From Chlorokybus atmophyticus (Eukaryota > Streptophyta > Chlorokybophyceae > Chlorokybales > Chlorokybaceae), in NCBI GenBank assembly GCA_009103225.1, contig RHPI01000818.1, positions 81,205-145,204 on the forward strand: a DNA stretch of 64,000 nucleotides, in the 5' to 3' direction. Under the pieces are notes generated by a model, which saw nothing but the letters and a program-made list of their open reading frames with translations, ran no database searches and was not told the DNA's origin. Positions 12,287 to 24,900 of the stretch are shown piece after piece. Both the position numbers and the translations under genes were made by a program. The stretch's first letter is position 1. Every line of letters begins with the position of its first letter.

Positions 12287-15200
12287 CTACACAGTGCCCT
12301 CCCGTTCCAGCTTCTGCACAGCCTCCCAGTTCGCCAGATACCTGTTGACAACAAGACCAATCTGTGAACAACCCTGCAGTTGTGTACAAGCTGCATTGGG
12401 GATATAATTATTATACTCATGCGCGCATACTGCAACAGCATTGTCCCAAACTAGCAACTTACTCGTTGGCATTAAGGATGACCGTGCCGCCAAGCACCAC
12501 GCGCGCGCCAATGTTGGAGCTGTTTAGCAAGGCTATGCCTCTGGCTTCCTCAAAGGTGGTGCCTCCAACAATGAAGACAATAACATCTTGCGGCCTGTGA
12601 GTGGACGATCACACGACATACTTACATGATGCTTGCTAACAATGATAGCAATGGTGCCTTTCCTATACCTGTCTTTGTACAGGGCTGTCGGTGAGTACTT
12701 GGCGCCAGTGAAGGGGTAGTCTGCTTCTTTTAGCCGTCCCCGCAGCAGGTTGTCCACAGTTTGTAGCAAAAGCGGCTGATGTTGGGTGTAGACATTTTCA
12801 ACACCCTGACGACACACAAGGCAACACGCACATGAGCGCTCGAGGAAGAACATGCAAGGCGCCAAGCTGACACAGTGAAGGCATAGCGAGGCAGGTGTCG
12901 CTTTCCATCCTCAATGATGAACCAACATCAACCATGCCGTCCACCGCTCATACCTTGATGCCGCGTGCTAATCTCTTTGCAACACCTGTCAATGTCTTGC
13001 TGCCATACAAGTCTCCTGTCCGCCGGCTTTCACCAGCGTGCCGAAGAAGCGTGTAAACCAACTGCAAACCACCCACAACGCTGATCAGCACATGGTTCAA
13101 CACCTATGGATCCAGCAGCCAAACTCTGCCAGGAATGGCCAAACAATGTCATGTCAGCTGATGCAAGGAACAGTGAGCACCTGTGCAAGGTTGGACTTCG
13201 TGCCCACGTCCACTAGCCTGGATATCAATTGCTCCAGCTGCCGAGAGCCCTCCTTCTCATAGCGCAGCGCAAACAACATCACCAACCTGACTCGATCTGC
13301 AGGTGACAACTTTGGGTTGTCGATCAACGCAGCCACGCCCTGCATGTCACAACGAGTCGTAAGTGTATGATACGCCAAATGCTGACTATTCTGTTGTACA
13401 CAATGTGACAACTATCGTGATACATATAATAGCCGATGGTAAGCAATGGACTGCGTACCTCATAGGCTGAGGACAAGCCCGATGAGCACGCGAGCTCCTG
13501 TTCCATTTGCGATACGGCCATCAGGGCCCTGTCGTCCACAATCCGCGACATTTCTGTGATTAAAGCCACATGCTTCGACACATTTCCTGACGCTTTGCGG
13601 AACTGTGGAAAAGACTCCACAAACCGCTGCATGTCCGCTGCAACACGTGCACGCTGGTATCAGATGACTACTGTGCATCCAATACTGCTGCAACAAGCAA
13701 AAGAAGTTATACCCAGACAACGCACCTATTGTTTGGATGCTTTGATTGGATTTGGCTTTGGATTGAAACTCATCTACCATCTTCTTGACATTGGCGCCAA
13801 GGTCTCCATAGTTTTCAAACATGTTCTCCTTGAAGAACTGATCTTGAGAAGCCGATAGCACAACCTCCTGCCAGAGTTAACATACGCACAAGCTTATCAA
13901 TGTAAAGGCAGCTCATGTCCAGTGAAGGTAAGCTGATGCTGTGATGACAAGGACTCCCCACCTGGCTGTCTTTGTGCACCTTCGGCAAATGCCTCAAGTC
14001 CACGCGATTGTTCTGAATGGTCAGCAGCTCATGCACCATGGCCTGTGCACACAGTTGCATGTAAGCAGTTGTTGATGGTACTACAACTGACATACCATCG
14101 CTTCAACTCAACACCAGTGGCACCTGGTAGGTCCACTGCATGAGAAGGGGTGTGACAGGATCATCGTTGCGGTCGATAATCAACAGAATAGGCGGGTTGT
14201 TGGTCTTCCAAAAACTGAACAAGGCGCTTTCTTGTTCGAACGCTACACGCTGCAACAACATCATGTTTAGGAAAATGTGAGCGCATTGCCATGCATAATT
14301 AGTCACTGCCACACGCTTGTGCAATGAGCACCTGCACTTCTGTCGCAAGGCGCCTTGCATTTTCTGAGCTGCGCTGGTATCGGATGATAGGTTGCTTCTT
14401 CAAAGACAGGAGCACAGACAAGATGCCTTCCAGCATGCGGTCCATAGCCGGTTGAAACACATGTGCATCCCACTTCACCGGAGCCATGCAGACGTGATTG
14501 TTGGGAAGATTGAGCGTCAAGTGGTTGGAGTCCATTGCAAGGTAGTCTGCAAAGTACTCCTACACAAGCTATACCAGTTCAGCACGCACCCACCCATATT
14601 CACCCACACATGCACACCAACTTCAGCACGCATGCATGTGCGCACCCACGCGTTTAAGTCACTGCATATTCTATCACCTGTACTTGCTTCACGAGCTCCT
14701 GTTCATCTGCTTCAGCGATAGCCAAGAGCTGAGTATCCTTCACCATGTTGGAAAAGACTGCAATGCTGGAGGGCATCAGTCATCCAACCAACAAGTGTTA
14801 TGTCCAAGCCACAGCCAATAAAAGCTTAGAGGCTTACACAAGTGGAATTCGCCGTGGCGTGGAGCCTTCAGGTGCTTTTTGATTAGCCAAACATTCTCGT
14901 TGGTCGGCCGCACGAACACCACAGCCTTCAAATGCATCATGCTCTCTGTGGCTTCTGCGTCGAGCAACTGAACCAGGAAGACTTCCTTTTGCAGGATCTC
15001 ATTCTGACTGTACACTGTTGATACAATGCCCATCTGCACAAATAGGAGAGCCAAGGCTGTGAGTGGTCGCGGCTTTCAAAACACAAGGTTGCCATGAGTG
15101 TGGTTTGGCCGTACAGTGTTGCGAAGCACGTGACTTGCGCAGCATTATCAAGCTGATAAGTTAACTCAGGCCTTTTCGACGAGCCACTACAACACTGCAA

Positions 15201-15773
15201 TGGAGTTGGTTGCAAAAGCATGCTACAGACTGTCGTTGCTTCAGTGCATGCCACAAGGCACTATGTTCAAACTGAGGATGCAACGGTGTTGAGTTTGGTT
15301 GCTTAATCAGCCCACAGTGCGTACTGCACGGGAAGCAGGCATTGACTGTCAATAGTAAAATATCAATGCAGCTTCTCGCAATGCCTGCTTGGAAGGTGAG
15401 GATTTTCAACAGGGCTCTCATACCAATTGCAACCCACGGACGTTACGAGAAGCTCACTTTGGCACTCAGGATGATCAGCTGAACAAAGTTGAAGCAGGAA
15501 CAAAAGAGACTAACCCTAAACCTTGACGACATAGCTGCCACGGGTAGTCTACTAGTCAACTACGTCAATTACACCAAGCTGTTAGCAGGGCCTATTCGTG
15601 AAGTACAAGACCATGAAGCAATCAGTACTGCTGCTACTCCTCCTACCCCTGCCCTGTGTCTCTCTTACCGTGTCCTTGTCCAGCAGCAGGCTCTTCATGC
15701 CCTTGATGTCCTTAAGCATCTTGGACACGTAGTCCCTGAGGGCAGACGTCACGTCCAGGTTGGCGGACGCCAT
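12287..15773 (-). CDS. VPS45: Sec1/Munc18 protein VPS45
   Basis: Thirteen exons: 15669-15773, 14838-15033, 14678-14757, 14332-14559, 14124-14249, 13962-14042, 13726-13867, 13459-13637, 13181-13339, 12954-13061, 12669-12805, 12463-12594, 12287-12341 (575 aa, the usual SM length). VPS45 binds Tlg2/SYP4-type syntaxins and promotes SNARE assembly at the trans-Golgi network and endosomes. Hallmarks in order: [128 protein letters not shown] and [13 protein letters not shown]. Exons join in phase throughout, with no damage seen. Intron 1 is unusually long (about 0.64 kb, 15034-15668) and carries an AACCCTAAACC motif near 15517 that may be regulatory. Confidence 0.97.
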
Positions 15774-16436
15774 GGCGCCGCCCGCCGCCCGCCGCCCGCC
15801 TGAACTCCTTGCCCCCCCTCAGAGCAGCCTCCTGGCTGACGAGTCTCGGGGCCAACAACCACGCCCTCCTGCCGAACAAACCCTACGGGCTGACCTCGAT
15901 ATAACAATGGGGTACAGAGTTGCTTATATTGCTTTATCAATGCTTGCCGATCTGCGCTTCGCACCCTGCTAACTCATGAGACAGTAAGTAAGTGCTTTCA
16001 GCGTGCCTGTATTTAAGGTATTGATGGACAGTTGCATCATACACGTTGCAATTGTTATGGTAAGGGGCCCGAGATATCAGTATCATTGCATGATCATGAG
16101 TGATGTCACTAATTTATGTTTCAACTATATTACAATTTTCATGAGCTCATAAGCGGGTTACATGCACAGGCATTGTGCATGTAATCCCAGGTCCAAGCTG
16201 CTGTTCTCCCCTTCCCCCAACCCCCTCCTTTCCTCACTTGCTTCTAGCTAGTGCATAGCTAGCATTGAGGGCCTCCCACCCCGTGTTATCACTGCTGCTG
16301 CTGTGTTGTATGATGCCTTTGCCACATTGCATACAATGCCATCTATTTTGCCAGTATCACGGCCCCTCAATTGTTGTGTCTTATGCATTTAGCGTTATTA
16401 ACAATTAACAATTAACAATAAAGATCTTGCACATTG

Positions 16437-16483
<47 letters not shown>

Positions 16484-17821
16484 TGCAATTTGGGTTTTCA
16501 CTCACTGATTGCGTTTTAAGTATTGACCTAAGCACATCAACAACCTCGCTTTGTTATGATTAACATTGAACGCTGTACCCCCTCGATTTTATAGTATACA
16601 ACATGCTTGCGGTAAGGAGAATGTATTCACAAACCAATATACATTTTTACGTACTTGCTCGTCATAATTATTACACTCGATGTCAAGATTAACATGGCCA
16701 ATAAAGAGCATTATTATAAAGAGGGTACAGTAAAGAGTCCACTATTTGAGGTTTGCATTTGTGCCAGTGCAATGATTGGTGCACAGCTTGTACCAGCATT
16801 GCAAACTCCAATTGCTAGCTCGATACCTTATCGTATTGATGATATGTCATTATAAAGAGGTATTGCGTTGTAATGACTATTATTACGACATTGAAGCGAC
16901 ATCTTGATGTATGCAGAGGCTGTATGTATAAAGCAAAAAGATGCAGCAAAGATGCAGAGAGCAAGCACAACACACAGCACAACACACAGCAGTTGTAATA
17001 TGTATGGACCATAAGACCAAAAATCAATGGTCATTATCTTAAGGGTGGGTTTGCGAGTTGTTTTTTTAACACACTAACATTGGCTTCTCAAATTCACATT
17101 ACACTTGACAATCTAATCTGTATGCAACATGAAACTTGTTGCATGCACATTGCAACTCAACATACGAGCATGTCAAGCCTTGTAGCAAGTCCCATTATCT
17201 CACAATTGCACATGCGCAACACCCCTCACCACCAATCAGCGCCCTTGGCACATTAGCGACTTTTAACCACTTGATGACCTTCATGACGAACCAACAAGAC
17301 ATCTGCACTCAGAAGCGCAAAGGCGCCCAAGTCTGGGATCACACGTGAATGCTGTCGTATGCGCACCAGTGTCTAGTTACACTTCTTCAAGTCTTGGCAC
17401 AAACCTGCTGACCAACTACTCTTACAATGCTTCTGTCCCTAACAACCTGCTGCGAGGACCATTACCACCTGCAGCAAGCCGCAGTATGAATTGTTGTCTA
17501 TCCACCCTTTAAAGGTACTGCGCCTGCTCTGTTAGATTTCATACGTACCTCATACACCCATACAATGACTGCTAAATTCAAGGGTTGAGTTATGTTACAT
17601 CGTATGTAAGCTTGCACCAGAATCGGGTGTTATTATCGGCTGACAAGCTACAAGCTATTTCTATGAACAGGTCAGAATTGTTTGCAGCAGCGCATTGTGC
17701 GAGCTGCACGTGCAAAACCCCAGCCACCTGCTGATCTGATGCAGCCTGAGCGCACACCGCCAGATGTATTGCACCGCTGTGTTGCACACAGATGCGGAGG
17801 GGATGATAACCTATGTTCTCT
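15774..17821. other. AT-rich intergenic region upstream of VPS45
   Basis: 2 kb with the VPS45 promoter on its left (GC-rich to about 15900) and the 3' flank of the RNA-binding-protein gene on its right. The middle (about 16000-17100) is AT-rich with microsatellites. No coding exon was recognised. It could hide a non-coding RNA, but no sequence hallmark of one is visible. Confidence 0.4.
16398..16481. repeat. (TTAACAA)3 and (CA)22 microsatellites
   Basis: Three exact TTAACAA units at 16398-16418 are followed 19 bp later by an uninterrupted CA dinucleotide run of 22 units at 16438-16481. This is the longest pure dinucleotide array in the window. It lies in an intergenic region and is likely length-polymorphic. 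Confidence 0.95.
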
Positions 17822-19791
17822 CTAGCGCCTCCCGTACGGATGGTACCTGCCATTTGCGCTACCACCTCCACCACCATAACTGCCGCCCGAGTAGGCGCCA
17901 CCTCCATAGGTCCCGCCACCTCCACTGGAACCACCACCATAGCCGCCAGCACTGCCTCCTCCACCACCGTACCCTCCACCAGAGCCATACCCGCCCCCGG
18001 AACCACCTCCACTGCCGCCGCCATAGCCACCTCCTCCACCGCCGCCACCACCGGCGCCGCCACCACCACCGTAGCCGAGCTCTGCATAATCACCAGCAGC
18101 TCCCCCATACCCGCCCATGCCGCCATAGCCCGCGCCGTAGCCGGCCATGCCACCATAACCGCCACCCATGCCATAGCCAGCCATTCCATAGCCCATCCTG
18201 CCTCCTCCATATCCGCCATACCCGGCATAGCCACCATAGGCACCATAGCCGCGGCCACCATACGCTCCAGCATAACCGCCATAGCCTCCACCATAAGCTC
18301 CACCATAACCTCCGCCATAGCCACCACCTCCACCGTAGCCTCCACCGCCTCCACCCATAGCACCACCATAGCCACCCCCTCTGGAACCTCCTCCACCGCC
18401 ACGTGGCGCGTCGTCCTTGCGTGGCTCTGCGTGCTTGACTTCACACTGCCAAGCCATTGGACACGAGCATGAACATATGTTGTGAAGTATGAGCCTCCCG
18501 TGAATGCCTGTCGGATCAGGATGCTAAGCGTTAGGCCTACCTCTTTATCGCCGACCATGTGCCTCCGGCCCTTGGCCAGCACAGCGTCTGCAGCTTGTTC
18601 TGAGTCAAAGGTGATGAAGCCAAAACCTCGAGAACGACCTGTGTTTGGATCTTGCATAATCTGAGAGTCTATGACATTGCCATACGCGGCGAAGTAGTCC
18701 TTGAAGTCCTCTGCAGCAGAGACAAGCAAACCAGATTAGAGACAGATCCCCGAGTAGTGCACTCTGCATAGCCTGTTTAGCCTGCACGACTGGACTGCAC
18801 TCGAATGGAGACATAACAAGCGAACTTATCCTTGAGTAGGGCTTATCTACCATTTGTAAGATTCGGGCTCAAGCCACCAACAAAAAGCTTCTTCGTTCTG
18901 CTAGGACCCTTTGCACTGGCTGACTCCTCTCTGGGCGTAGATCTTTTTGCCTCAACCTATGTACCCAAAACAGACATAATGATCGATCTGCACAGTAATT
19001 GTAGCCTGCCGGCTGTGCTATGCGACAGCATAATCCGCGGAGGTGCTAACTGCTTCTACTTGCTGTGCTACCATTCAGATCGTACCGTGCGTCCATCGAT
19101 GACATGCTTTTCAGCAAGGACGTGATCTGCAACAGCTGCGTCAGCGAATGTCACGAAGCCGAATCCCCTTGGATGTCCTGATAGTCGATCTTTCATGATG
19201 ACCAAGTCCGTAATCTCTCCATAATTTGAGAAATGCGACCGCAGCGTTTCTGTCACAGCAAATTAGCAGTTGCTTAGTTCAAGTGAGCAAGCATAACGCA
19301 CGCGGCAAATAGGGGAATACGAGCCAACACAACTGAAGTCATGCAGCTTGAAAGCTGAGGGCAGAGCAGATCATTAACCTTCTGGACATACCTTGTGTAG
19401 TTTCCCAGCTAAGCCCGCCGATGAACAGCTTGCCCCTGGGAAAGGCACAGGGGCATTAGTATTGGAAGGTGAAACTGACATACAACCCACATTTCATGCC
19501 ACATGTGCAGCTGCAGGAACACCGAGTCGGCAGTCAACAGGACGGTTTGTCCACGAACAGCACTTACAATTGAGAACAGGTTTACAACGAATGCAATGCC
19601 ACATGCAGATACCGTCACCCAACACCCTAGCAAGAGCCTCAGGGTTTGGGGGAGGGATGCTGCGGGTGTTCTTACCTGGTGTTCTCCTGCGGATGGTCCG
19701 AGGGCGACCCCATCTGCAAGTTGCCTCCGTTCATATCCCTGTGCCCCTCGTCGTCATACCTACGGTCACTGTCATCGTAACTGTTGTCCAT
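17822..19791 (-). CDS. hnRNP/Musashi-like RNA-binding protein with glycine-rich tail
   Basis: Six exons: 19676-19791, 19392-19435, 19086-19249, 18851-18956, 18541-18710, 17822-18445 (407 aa). Two consecutive RRMs: RRM1 about residues 40-115 (RNP2 KLFIGGLSW, RNP1 RGFGFVTF) and RRM2 about 131-205 (RNP2 KLFVGGLSP, RNP1 RGFGFITF), then VKHAEPRKDD, the usual exit of the second RRM in hnRNP A/B and Musashi-type proteins. The last half is a low-complexity tail of GGYGG repeats with scattered Tyr, Met and Arg (about residues 216-395), of the type that drives condensate formation. Likely roles are nuclear or cytoplasmic mRNA binding, splicing or transport; the exact orthologue cannot be named because this class is large. 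The acidic N-terminus (MDNSYDDSDRRYDDEGH) precedes RRM1. Confidence 0.88.
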
Positions 19792-20248
19792 GACGGCGCC
19801 GCCGACGCAGCCAGCAAACACCCCTAACACCCCTGACACAAACCAGCCGGACAGCGCTCCTTACAACAAACCCACGGAAACCCACGGCAAACCACCACCG
19901 CCCAGGTTGATCTCTTCTACGCCTTCCCACCCCTCACCCAATGACCAGCAAAGGCCCCCGCAACCCCGCAGCCGTCTCCGCCCCCGGCACCACCGCTGCC
20001 ACCGCCGCCAACGCCACGTATACCGTTGACTCTGCCTGCAACTTAGGGTTAGGGTTTCATGTCTATAGAATGCATTGGCCATAGCTTTGGCAAGCAGCGA
20101 ACTTTTTGTACTCAAGCAAAAGTTCTTGTGGCAGCGGCGGCGGCGAGGAGCAGGACGTCGCCGCCCGAGACGACGACGACGGTGATTGACTAAGGGTGGG
20201 TCCGTCTGACAGGAGCAGTCGGAAAGGCTGCGTCTATTTGCCGGCGCG
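19792..20248. promoter_or_regulatory. Bidirectional promoter with telomere-like motif
   Basis: 457 bp between two outward start codons (RNA-binding protein and plastid protein). Two telomere-type units, TTAGGGTTAGGGTTT, sit at 20043-20057, near the middle. In plants such telo-boxes mark promoters of highly expressed translation and cell-cycle genes. The left part is rich in ACCC/CCGCC tracts. Confidence 0.55.
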
Positions 20249-21503
20249 ATGGCGGCAACGGCGGCGAGCTTGGCATTGGTGAGGAAGGGCAGGGTTGCCT
20301 GCTTGCTTGCTTATCTTTCTTGCATTCGTACTTGCTGCTGCTGCTGCTTTCGCTCAATAGTACGACTGGGATGTGGGTTAGCTTGCATTATTCATCAACG
20401 ACGCCGTTTCACGTTTTCCCGTTGGTTAACTTTTGCACTAATCTGCTAGGTTCCCACGTGCATGATGATGGACAGCACAAGCTGCGCCATTTCTCGTGCT
20501 AGCTGAAGAGTAACTTTTCTCTGATTTGCTTTGAGTCAGCATTATGTTTGCCTGGCAAGGACACTCGCACCTGACAAGGGAGCCTTGCTGCGGATGAATG
20601 GGCGTATTGATGAAGTGTGTCACACAAGTGTAGTGGGACAACACCTTGCACACAGATAACTCTGCTACACTTACAACCATTGCTCACTGCATTACTTTGT
20701 TTGCAGGGTGTTAGCAGTACACTGTGCAGACCCGCCGGCCGCCGCGCAAGTCCTCAGCTCGCATCACGCTTGCCACTCAGGGGCTTCAGCCATGCTTCCG
20801 GTGTCCAGGTACTTTTGTACTTGTCAACTGGAACCTTTGCATCTTACTGCAACGCTGTGCAATGCGACAGTGGCATGGCTTCATGAATGAACCCTGTGTT
20901 GTCATCAGTTGGCCAGCCAGAGGCGCCGGCAGACACGGATGTCGCTGATGGGCCCGCTGCTGTCAATTGTGAGCGGAGAGGTCAACCCGCGAGAGCTGGT
21001 GGAATCGGTCACAATCTCCAACTGGGACCTGAGCGAGGAGTCAATAAAGTCCTTTTGTGAGTGCGAGCTGTTGTATCTGCTTCGGTTGTGCTCGATGGTG
21101 ACGAGCATTCTCTGCACATGCTTAACCCAACATCTCAACCTGCTGCAGATATGGTGTTTGCGGCCATGTTTTCATGGGGATGCCTCGTGTTTGCCTCTAC
21201 GACGGTACGCACTACAGATGCGTGAAAATTGCATTGTGAATAACACTTGTCATGCAAACGCAGTGGCTGAAACATTTTCTGTGCAGGACCCTTTTTATGA
21301 CAACCCAGAGTCTGGGTATGAGCGAGATGGTGGTGACGGCACTCAGTACTGGTTTTACGAGAAGGTATGGTGCGACTCACATGTCAGTTGTTTCGTTGAC
21401 CGTGTTGGGTATTAATGTGTGGGGGCATTGGTTGCAGGCTGACGAAGCTGAGGAGAATGAGCGAAAGGAGCTGTTGGACAAGATTACAAATTCTCAGGAT
21501 TAG
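20249..21503 (+). CDS. Small plastid-targeted membrane protein of the green lineage
   Basis: Six exons: 20249-20278, 20707-20808, 20909-21056, 21149-21204, 21287-21364, 21438-21503 (159 aa). The N-terminus (MAATAASLAL, then many Arg, Ser and Ala, few acidic residues) looks like a chloroplast transit peptide. The mature part has NWDLSEESIKSF, one hydrophobic segment (MVFAAMFSWGCLVFAS), then a conserved-looking block DPFYDNPESGYERDGGDGTQ with YWFYEK, and a charged helical C-terminus. I recognise a resemblance to uncharacterised plant proteins with a DxFY...GGDGTxxW block after one membrane span, but cannot give it a symbol. It is probably in the thylakoid or envelope membrane. Biochemical function is unknown. 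Confidence 0.75.
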
Positions 21504-21934
21504 GGCGCTGTGGCTTAGGAAGTTGGCACGTATTGCAGTTATGCGGAGACGACCTCCTGCTCAACTTATTTATGTGTACAGTGCTGCGTATATGTACCGC
21601 ATGGCTTTGGTGTGCACAAACGTGTAGGTTCCAGTGTGCAATTGCATGTGAGTGGGTTCACTGGTGAGCAATGATGCGCATCTGCCACACATGTGTTGCA
21701 CGCCTGCACACGATACGCTCATGACAGGCCAGTAAGCCATGCATGCCTGCAACCTGCTTGGCAGCAATACGCTGCGTTGTTAAATGTTGTCCAGCTGCAA
21801 GTCACTGAGAATCACACTATGTAACACATGATTTGGACAGAATGCGGAGGCAGCCCGCAACAGACTCAGTGTCTGGGTGTGGCACACCCAGTTATTCAAA
21901 TAAGCAGCCCAAGTGAACTCTAGTACCTAGCCGC
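21504..21934. other. Convergent intergenic region
   Basis: 431 bp between the stops of the plastid protein gene and CFAP61. Presumably both 3' UTRs. No additional coding exon is seen. Confidence 0.4.
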
Positions 21935-24900
21935 TTAAACAGCGAGGGAGTACGACGGCAAGTCTGCGAGGTGTTGCCGCACGAACTCTAGCAAGTTGTC
22001 CTGCGCCGTCGCGTACAACGACCGCGGGTTCGCCTTCAACCTCACCTCCTGCGCAATCTTTGCCCGCACCTGCACAATCCAATCCTCAACACCTTGTCAA
22101 CAATGACAACACCACACAACAACAGCAGCAACATTGACAACAACATGATACCAATAACAACAGCATCATCGTTATCATCACCAGCATCATTGTTAATAAC
22201 ATCAACAGCAACAACACAATGTTCACCTCAGCGAACCGGTCATGTCGTATCGCCTCCGCCCACCCCATCTCCAGAAACCGTCTCAGATTCACGATCTCTC
22301 CCGTCCTCGTCCTCTCGGCCGCGTCCATGAGATACGTCCCGCCGACCCCGCACACGCGTTCCAGGAAGGGGGCCTGTCGGGGGCCGAGATGGGTTACGGC
22401 CGTGACGGTGTTGGTGATGGAGGAGAGGGAGAGGAGAGTGAACTCGGAACCGTCGTGGGTTGTGATGGAAGCGCAGGAGGGGGCGGAGTGGGAAGGCATC
22501 ACGGACTAGGACACACGTGTTTGTGTAAGCAGCGATCGTGTACAAGCAAGGGTAATGCGACTGTTGTGTCCCCCCTCAACGCATGCAGTTGCACATGCGC
22601 ATGCAGCATGTAGGCGTGTGCAAGCCCGCGTGTGTACGGGCGTGCAGGCATGCCCGCGTGTGCCCGCGTGTCTGTGTGTTATACTTGTATATGTGTACCC
22701 GCATGTAGTAGAGGTTGCCCGGCAGGTGTGCGCAGCAGGTGCGTGGGGTAGAGAACGTGCGTGTGCTTGTGGCCTTGTGTTCAATATCAACATGCCTTAA
22801 ACTTAGCGGGTGTGCAGGAGCATGCATCCCTCCAATAATGTGATCCCGCACGGACTCAGCCACCGCGATGCCGGCCTCGCGGCTGTTGATTCTCGCACTA
22901 GGAGGATACAACCCGGCACATCTCCTCGCAAACCGCGTCATGGTGCCTGATGATGATGAAACTAGTAAGTGTGCACGCGTGCGTGTGTGCATATAAGCGC
23001 ACACATGCAGGCGACTGCGTGTGCATCTGTGCGTGCATGTGGGCGGGCGTGCGGACGGGTGTACGTGAGCCTGTACATGTGCACGCGCATGTGTGCATAT
23101 GCATGTGTGTATCTGTGCGCACGCACGCATGCATATGTACACATTCATGACGTGTTGCAACCATGACACCCCTGAGTTGTCCCCACCTGCGCCGAACACA
23201 TGCGGGTCGTTGGTGCGGAAGTCCGCATCCACGACAAGCCCCCCATCGTACGTGATGCTGGCGGCGTTGAGGCAGGCCGCCAGTGCCGGCGACACTGACG
23301 GCGCGTCGCAGGTTACCAGCAAGGAGGCCCTTACGCCCCAGGCGTCCACCCGCGTCACCGCACCTGTGAATAATACAAGAAAGGGTCATTTACTACTAAA
23401 CTACTTGTTGGGCGTACTGCTAAGCAACTTTGTGTGCGTGTGTGTGTGTCGGTGTGTGCACACGCTTGCGTGCATGCGTATTGCAATTGAAGCAGAGATT
23501 GGAGTTCTCACCTTCTTCGTACTGTGACACCTCATATACTGCGTTGATAATTTCTCTTCCCGCACCCTTCCCGCCCTCTACGCGGCTCAGCCGAGCATTC
23601 TCAACCCGCTCGATCCTGCACACAACCACACATGCCCTTTCAGACACTCTCCCCAGCTCACATCCCACTAACAACCACTCACACAAACAACTCCACATAC
23701 CCAGCAGCTTCCACGGCCGCATTCACAACAGCGTCCAGCATCGTATCTCCCAGCACAGAGCCACTCTCATTCTTCTCATTGCTGTTGTTGTCATTGTTGC
23801 TGTTGTTGTTGTTGGGCAGGGAGTCCGGTAGGTACCACCTCATGTTGTTGGGTTTGACGCCTCGTTGCAACAAACTCTGCATAGCCGCATACGCCTCGAG
23901 CGTGTGTCCATACACCACAACGGGCGCATTGCGTGACATTGATACAATCTTCGCGTCTGATACACGCGAGAGGTCCTCAAGACGAACAACACCCGGCACA
24001 AAGTCATCACCAACAATGTCAGCGATGGATGATGCGGTGTGGTCTTGCGAGCCGGCGGCGAGCACGAGGGCCTCGTATGGAACGAGAGTGCCGTCGCGGA
24101 GGTGAACTACACGCGCGTCGCGGTCGAGTCCGATGACCTCACCAGCGACCACCGCAACTCTAAAACGGCAACAGCGTGAGTTTGTTAACATCGAACTCTC
24201 TTTCACAGTGCATGTGTGTGCGTGCGCACATGCACGCGTGCTTGCGTGTGTGCGTGCTTGCGTGCTTGCGTGTGTACGTCAGCACTCAGACAGCAACGAC
24301 AGCAGACACGTGTTTCGTCAACCCGCTTACTACCACTCAGGCAGAACAGAAGTACATGCACCACATTGTACATGTGCGCACATGAGACTCTTTTCTACCC
24401 AACAAGCACGCATGCACGCATCCCATCCACCCACCCACCTGCAATCCAGCGCCAGTTTCGCCATCTTCTCTCCCGTCCACTCCGCATCCCACACCCCCTC
24501 CTTCTCCCCTCCCTCTTTGATATTCACCCCTCTCCCCACCACCACAATACTACTGAAATAGCTCTCCCCGTCCATCACCAGTCTCTCCGCGCAGGCGAGT
24601 CCCGCGGCCGACGCCCCCGCGACCACCACGCGCGCCGTGCGGAGGGCGCGGGGGGACGAGAGGAGGGTGTGCGGGGACAGGAGGAAGAGGGAGCCTTGGG
24701 AGTGGAGGGAGGGGGGGGAGGGGAGGAGGTGCTCGTGGGAACGGGGGGGAATCTGGAAGAAGGGGAGTGTGTGTGTCTGTGCGCGCAAGCCAGACATGCA
24801 CGCATACATGCACTGGAGTGCGCGAGTGCACGTATCCACACACGCATGCACATGCATGCGCATGCACAGAAAGGCCCTTGCATGCACATGCGCGTGCGTG

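Noticed and set aside
17764-18472. Rightward frames of about 200 codons rich in His/Arg or Thr/Ala
   Set aside because: They are the antisense of the glycine/tyrosine repeats of the RNA-binding protein; repeats keep all frames open.
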